DNA from: Brevibacterium picturae
Lineage (GTDB): Bacteria; Actinomycetota; Actinomycetes; Actinomycetales; Brevibacteriaceae
Direction of reading: 5' to 3'
NCBI RefSeq assembly: GCF_030453725.1
Contig: NZ_JAKDJU010000125.1
Span: forward strand, 1-8,992
Length of the DNA stretch: 8,992 nt
Part shown: positions 5,954 to 8,992 of the stretch, in pieces
Layout of the letters: every line of letters begins with the position of its first letter
How positions within the stretch are numbered: position 1 is the stretch's first letter
The notes under the pieces: generated by a model
Databases searched by the model: none
What the model saw: the letters and a program-made list of their open reading frames with translations, nothing else
What the model was told of the DNA's origin: nothing
Program-made: the position numbers and the translations under genes

Positions 5954-6661
5954 GTGCTGACAGTGATTCGAGATATCTCCCCCGAGGGATCCGACCGTTC
6001 GGACCTCGCCGACTCCTCCAGCCGCGGCCCGGATGTGCCCGAACCGAGCGCCGTGCCGATCAGGCCCGCCGTCAGCGTGCTCATGATCCGCGACGGCAGC
6101 AGCGGACTCGAAGTCTTCGTCCAGCACCGAGTCTCGACGATGGACTTCGCCGCCGGCGTCGTCGTCTTCCCCGGCGGTCGCGTCGACCCCATCGATGAGC
6201 AGACCGCGGCATCCATCAATGTCCCCGACCCGCAGACCCACCAGGCAGCGTGGAAGGACTCCACCATCGCCGAGGCGGCCGATGGGTGGCGCGTCCTGCT
6301 GGCCACCGCCGTGCGTGAGGTCGAAGAGGAAACCGGGGCAGTGCTCGACCCGGCCGGCCTGAAACCGTGGGCGAATTGGGTGACCCCGGCGGGGCGGCCG
6401 AAGCGCTTCGACACCTACTTCTATGTGCTCTCAGCCGGCGACCTGGAGTCTGCGCATCACCAGACCACGGAGGCTCATACGAGCGAGTGGATGTCGGTGG
6501 GTGAGATCCTCACCGCTGAAACCGAGGAGCGGCTCAAGCTCATGCGCCCGACCTTGGTCCTGCTGCGTGAACTCGCCGCGTTCAAGACCGTCGCCGAGGT
6601 GGTCGGATTCGACCGGACCATCGACCCGGTCCGCCCGGAGTTCCCCGGCAAACACGGCTGA
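5954..6661 (+). CDS. NUDT19-like Nudix hydrolase, predicted CoA/acyl-CoA diphosphatase
   Basis: The 235-residue protein is a cytoplasmic Nudix hydrolase. The Nudix helix REVEEETG (121-128) is intact with its metal-binding glutamates, but the usual short Nudix box is split: FPGGRVDP (72-79) is separated from the helix by about 40 residues. That insertion, plus WVTPAGRPKRFDT (142-154) after it, matches the NUDT19/NUDT7-like branch, whose mammalian members split CoA and acyl-CoAs into 3',5'-ADP and phosphopantetheine products. Substrate is inferred from this resemblance. The first ~35 residues are polar and probably disordered. The start is uncertain: GTG at 5954 has only a weak GAGAAG upstream, while GTG at 5963, three codons later, has AAGG 8 bases before it and may be the true start. 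The gene ends 32 bases from the convergent crotonase gene. No cognate CoA-synthesis genes are adjacent. Confidence 0.85.
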   Translation: MLTVIRDISPEGSDRSDLADSSSRGPDVPEPSAVPIRPAVSVLMIRDGSSGLEVFVQHRVSTMDFAAGVVVFPGGRVDPIDEQTAASINVPDPQTHQAAWKDSTIAEAADGWRVLLATAVREVEEETGAVLDPAGLKPWANWVTPAGRPKRFDTYFYVLSAGDLESAHHQTTEAHTSEWMSVGEILTAETEERLKLMRPTLVLLRELAAFKTVAEVVGFDRTIDPVRPEFPGKHG

Positions 6662-6693
6662 GTCCCCACCGGCCACGGTCGGATCGCTTGGCG

Positions 6694-7575
6694 TCAGCCC
6701 TTCGACTTCTGGGCCATGCGAGCCAAACGCTCTGCCACGACCTGGCGCTGCTCGTCCGTGCCGATGAGTGAGGCCAACGCCTCCTGTTCGGCATCGAGGC
6801 CCGTGGCCAGATCGGCCTCGTAGGAGAGGTCGACGAGTTTCTTCGCCCAGACGAGTGCCGAGCGTGATTTCCCGGCGATATCGGCCGCCAGTTCGAGCGC
6901 TCGCTCCACCGGGTCATCGGCCACCTCTTCGACGAGACCGCTCCGCAGAGCCTCATCGGCTCCGATGGCCTCACCTGTGGCGATGAGCTTCTTCGCCGTT
7001 CCGGGCCCGACCAGGCGGGGCAGGAGCTGAGTCCCGCACATGTCCGGGATGATTCCCCATTTGATCTCCATCAGCGAGAGCCGAGCATCCAGGCCTGCGA
7101 TGCGGATGTCAGCGCCCAGCGCGATCTGCATCCCGCCGCCGAGGGCCGGTCCTCTGATACCGGCGATGACGGGCACCTCGATCAGTGACCACACATGCAC
7201 GGCCTTCTGCGCCAGAGCCCGAGCGGACCCCAGACGCTCACCGACGTCGTCGGCGCTGCCGGTCGCTGACGATGACCCCGCACCCACCTCGGCGGTGGTC
7301 GGGGTCTCGGCATCCGCCTCGGCGGTGGTCGCTGTCCCCTCGTCGGCAAGCCGGGCCATTTCGGTGAAATCCAGGCCGGCGCTGAAGGCCCGCCCGCGGC
7401 CGGAGAGGACGACGGCCCTGACCTCGGTCGATTCCTTGAGGGCGAGGCCGACCTCGACGAGGTCTTCGAACACCTCTCGCGTGAGGGAATTGAGCTTCTC
7501 GGCGCGGTCGATCTCCACATGGGCGACGCCTCGGTCGATCGCATAGGTGACGTTCGAATGTGTCGCCTGGGGCAT
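6694..7575 (-). CDS. Crotonase / enoyl-CoA hydratase-isomerase family protein
   Basis: The 293-residue cytoplasmic protein has the crotonase fold signatures for binding an acyl-CoA and stabilising the thioester enolate: SAGLDF (65-70) and GPALGGGMQ (142-150) supply the oxyanion-hole backbone. At the position of the first catalytic Glu of rat enoyl-CoA hydratase it has Gln150, while Glu170 (in SLMEIKWGIIPD) aligns with the second; Asp178 recalls the third acid of dienoyl-CoA isomerases. With one classic Glu, isomerisation or another crotonase reaction is as likely as hydration. I recall the MEIKWG..PD pattern from a recurring bacterial subfamily annotated only as crotonase. Residues about 78-112 form an unusual Ala/Thr/Glu/Ser-rich insert (see the repeat entry). 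The ATG at 7575 has GGAGGA (7580-7585) 4 bases upstream. It follows the MFS gene by 32 bases on the same strand, so an operon is likely. Confidence 0.88.
   Translation of the reverse strand: MPQATHSNVTYAIDRGVAHVEIDRAEKLNSLTREVFEDLVEVGLALKESTEVRAVVLSGRGRAFSAGLDFTEMARLADEGTATTAEADAETPTTAEVGAGSSSATGSADDVGERLGSARALAQKAVHVWSLIEVPVIAGIRGPALGGGMQIALGADIRIAGLDARLSLMEIKWGIIPDMCGTQLLPRLVGPGTAKKLIATGEAIGADEALRSGLVEEVADDPVERALELAADIAGKSRSALVWAKKLVDLSYEADLATGLDAEQEALASLIGTDEQRQVVAERLARMAQKSKG
7287..7331. repeat. 30-base period tandem repeat inside the crotonase gene
   Basis: CCTCGGCGGTGGTCG occurs at 7287-7301 and 7317-7331, exactly 30 bases apart. In the protein this gives TTAEADAETP followed by TTAEVGAGSS, two 10-residue units. 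The period keeps the reading frame, which suggests the insert grew by in-frame slippage or duplication. Confidence 0.7.
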
Positions 7576-7607
7576 GATGTCCTCCGGTCCTTGAGCTGAA
7601 CAATTGA

Positions 7608-8870
7608 TCAGTTGCGTTTCCTGAACCCTATCGAAGCTCCGGTCAGGGTCAAGATGAGAACGGCGAACAGAGCGGTCATGCACATGACGACGACGCCCGG
7701 CCACGCGTAGTCGGTGAACAGGACCGCCGACAGCCAGGCGCCCAGGCTGGTGCCCAGGTAGTAGACGGTGAGGTAGATGGCCGCCGAGCGAGTGGAGTCG
7801 ACTCCCGGCCGTGAGGCGCTGGCGGCCGCGGACGCGCCCGTGTGGCCGAGGAAGAACCCGGCGGTGAGCAGGGACATGCCGATGATGACCACGGTCAGGG
7901 AGTCGACGAGGGTGAGTCCGGCGCCGGCGAGCGCCGTGACCATCCCGAGCAGCGTCAGCCAGGTGCGCGAGTACTTCGTCGCCAGGCGCCCGTAGTACGT
8001 GGTGACGACGGTGCCGACGAGGTAGATGAGGAAGAACAGCGCGACCGCACCTTCGCTCAGGTGCCAGGGATCGTGCTGCAGTCGGGTGCCGAGCATCGTG
8101 AAGGATCCCCCGAAGACGATCATGCAGAGGAAGCCGGTGAGGTAGATCCGCCACAGCCCCGAGCCCAGCGGAATGATCGCTCGCCGAGGTGGCTGTGCGG
8201 TGTCCGCTGTCGCCGAGTCTCCCTGTCCGGTGGTCGAAGCGTCCCGGGCAGTGGCCACGCCATCGCGTGCGGCGAGTGCTCGTGAGGTGGTGAACAGATC
8301 ATGGCGGAGCAGCCAAACGACGATGAGTCCGAAGGCCAGGGAGACTGCTGCGGTGAAGGCCAGGCCGCCGTGCCAGCCGAGGACCTCCGCGGCCAGACCG
8401 GTGAGGAGCCGGGAGGAGAGCCCGCCGATCGTGTTGCCGGCGATGTAGACGCCGATCGCACCGGGCAGTGCCGCCGCCGGCAGCCGCAGCGACAGATAGG
8501 CCATCGCGGTGGCCGGCACCGCAGCGATCGCCACACCCTGGAGGAACCTCACGGCGATGAGCAGTTCGGGACTCGGCATGAAGGGCAGGATGAGAGCGAG
8601 GAGCGCGGCCAGGACCACACCTCCGGCTATCTGCCTGGCGTGGCCGATGCGCGGTGCGAGCAGGGAGAACGGGATGAGGAAGACGGCCATGGCCACATTC
8701 GTGGCGGAGACGGTCAGGCTCGCGGTGGGGGCGTCGATGCCATAGGCTCCGCGGATCGCGGGCAGGAGTCCCTGCGTCTCATAGAGGACGAGGAAGACCG
8801 AGACTCCGGCGAGGAACACAGCAATGACGGTGCGCCGAGTACTCGTCGCGCTCGGCCCAGCAGTACTCAT
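7608..8870 (-). CDS. MFS transporter, YnfM-like
   Basis: The 420-residue inner-membrane protein shows about 12 hydrophobic segments in two halves of six (roughly 14-190 and 238-412), joined by a hydrophilic central loop (about 193-232) rich in Ala, Thr, Asp and Arg. This is the layout of the major facilitator superfamily, which moves small solutes with a proton or counter-ion. The sequence style (VLYETQGLLPAIRGAYG, LIAVRFLQGVAIAAVPATAMAYLS, VYIAGNTIGGLSSRLLTG) resembles the YnfM group of putative efflux carriers, whose substrates are mostly unknown. The loop-2 signature is weak (APRIGHAR). The ATG at 8870 has no usable Shine-Dalgarno (only GGGG 2 bases away), while a TAGCGT -10 ends 6 bases before it, so it may be translated from a leaderless mRNA. 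The crotonase gene follows after 32 bases. In enterobacteria ynfM lies divergent from a LysR-type regulator gene, and one may lie just beyond the right edge here. Confidence 0.88.
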   Translation of the reverse strand: MSTAGPSATSTRRTVIAVFLAGVSVFLVLYETQGLLPAIRGAYGIDAPTASLTVSATNVAMAVFLIPFSLLAPRIGHARQIAGGVVLAALLALILPFMPSPELLIAVRFLQGVAIAAVPATAMAYLSLRLPAAALPGAIGVYIAGNTIGGLSSRLLTGLAAEVLGWHGGLAFTAAVSLAFGLIVVWLLRHDLFTTSRALAARDGVATARDASTTGQGDSATADTAQPPRRAIIPLGSGLWRIYLTGFLCMIVFGGSFTMLGTRLQHDPWHLSEGAVALFFLIYLVGTVVTTYYGRLATKYSRTWLTLLGMVTALAGAGLTLVDSLTVVIIGMSLLTAGFFLGHTGASAAASASRPGVDSTRSAAIYLTVYYLGTSLGAWLSAVLFTDYAWPGVVVMCMTALFAVLILTLTGASIGFRKRN

Positions 8871-8876
8871 GGCCCC

Positions 8877-8906
8877 ACGCTATGCCGACATTGGGGAAAA
8901 CCCCAA
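8877..8906 (-). promoter_or_regulatory. Predicted leaderless promoter of the MFS-crotonase unit
   Basis: On the minus strand TTGGGG (8901-8906) and TAGCGT (8877-8882) are separated by 18 bases. The -10 fits TAnnnT and ends 6 bases before the ATG at 8870, so transcription would begin at or next to the start codon. The lack of a Shine-Dalgarno agrees with this. Confidence 0.45.
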
Positions 8907-8908
8907 TG
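8889..8908. promoter_or_regulatory. Palindromic operator candidate upstream of the MFS gene
   Basis: CATTGGGG (8889-8896), AAAA, then CCCCAATG (8901-8908) form a perfect 8-bp inverted repeat with a 4-base centre. The right arm overlaps the predicted -35 of the MFS gene. A dimeric regulator bound here would cover the promoter. A hairpin in RNA is also possible, but the site lies upstream of the predicted transcript. The remaining 84 bases to the window edge show no supportable gene. Confidence 0.6.
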
Positions 8909-8992
8909 CGCTCACGTTCACGAGTTTCCTAGGCTGTACTCAGGTCCCCACCTGACCCCCGTCCCCAGCCCCTCCGTGACTCGCCATTCGAA

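Noticed and set aside
7576..8154. Extension of the crotonase frame upstream to position 8154
   Set aside because: The extension runs through the MFS gene in another frame and is rich in Arg and His. The ATG at 7575 has a GGAGGA site and starts exactly where crotonases begin.
8918..8992. Possible minus-strand C-terminal coding tail entering from the right edge
   Set aside because: All three minus frames reach a stop within the stretch, so any of them could be a tail. Nothing favours one, and a divergent regulator is equally likely.

Overview
The window is GC-rich (roughly low-to-mid 60% by eye), tightly packed, and coded in the style of an actinobacterium: GTG starts occur, codon third positions are mostly G or C, and intergenic gaps are short. 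The gene content (a DUF5819 protein, a small YtxH-like membrane protein, an actinobacterial two-HKD cardiolipin synthase, CaiB/BaiF CoA transferase, agmatine deiminase family enzyme, NUDT19-type Nudix hydrolase, crotonase, YnfM-like MFS) suits a Micrococcales genome. Brevibacterium or a relative is my best guess, but this rests on resemblance and not on a marker gene. I see no rRNA, tRNA, IS element, phage gene or CRISPR array.

Layout. On the minus strand from position 872 down to the left edge lies a DUF5819-type membrane protein, overlapping by 11 bases the start of a second gene that runs off the window. A 295-base gap with hairpins and a direct repeat separates it from a minus-strand family III CoA transferase (1168-2343, GTG start). 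That gene is divergent from a plus-strand agmatine deiminase family gene (2543-3577), which is followed by a small YtxH-like membrane protein gene (3760-4131) with its own promoter. A 17-bp perfect stem (4153-4197) separates this gene from the convergent cardiolipin synthase gene (5727-4231, minus). Divergent from cls is a NUDT19-like Nudix hydrolase gene (5954-6661, plus). It ends 32 bases from the convergent end of a minus-strand two-gene unit: a YnfM-like MFS transporter (8870-7608) followed by a crotonase-family enzyme (7575-6694).

How the genes may work together. Three of the genes handle acyl-CoA chemistry (CoA transferase, NUDT19-like predicted CoA/acyl-CoA diphosphatase, crotonase), but they lie in three separate transcription units, so a single pathway is not shown. 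Cardiolipin synthase and the two small membrane proteins concern the envelope. The MFS-crotonase pair is the best supported operon. The DUF5819 pair is the other likely operon and the least understood part.

Most of this is ordinary chromosomal housekeeping and accessory metabolism. The items most worth a second look are the perfect palindrome over a probable leaderless promoter of the MFS gene, the repeat-derived acidic/threonine-rich insert in the crotonase, the 14-bp palindrome in the CoA-transferase leader, and the DUF5819 pair at the left edge. I did not find convincing evidence of an undescribed multi-gene system.
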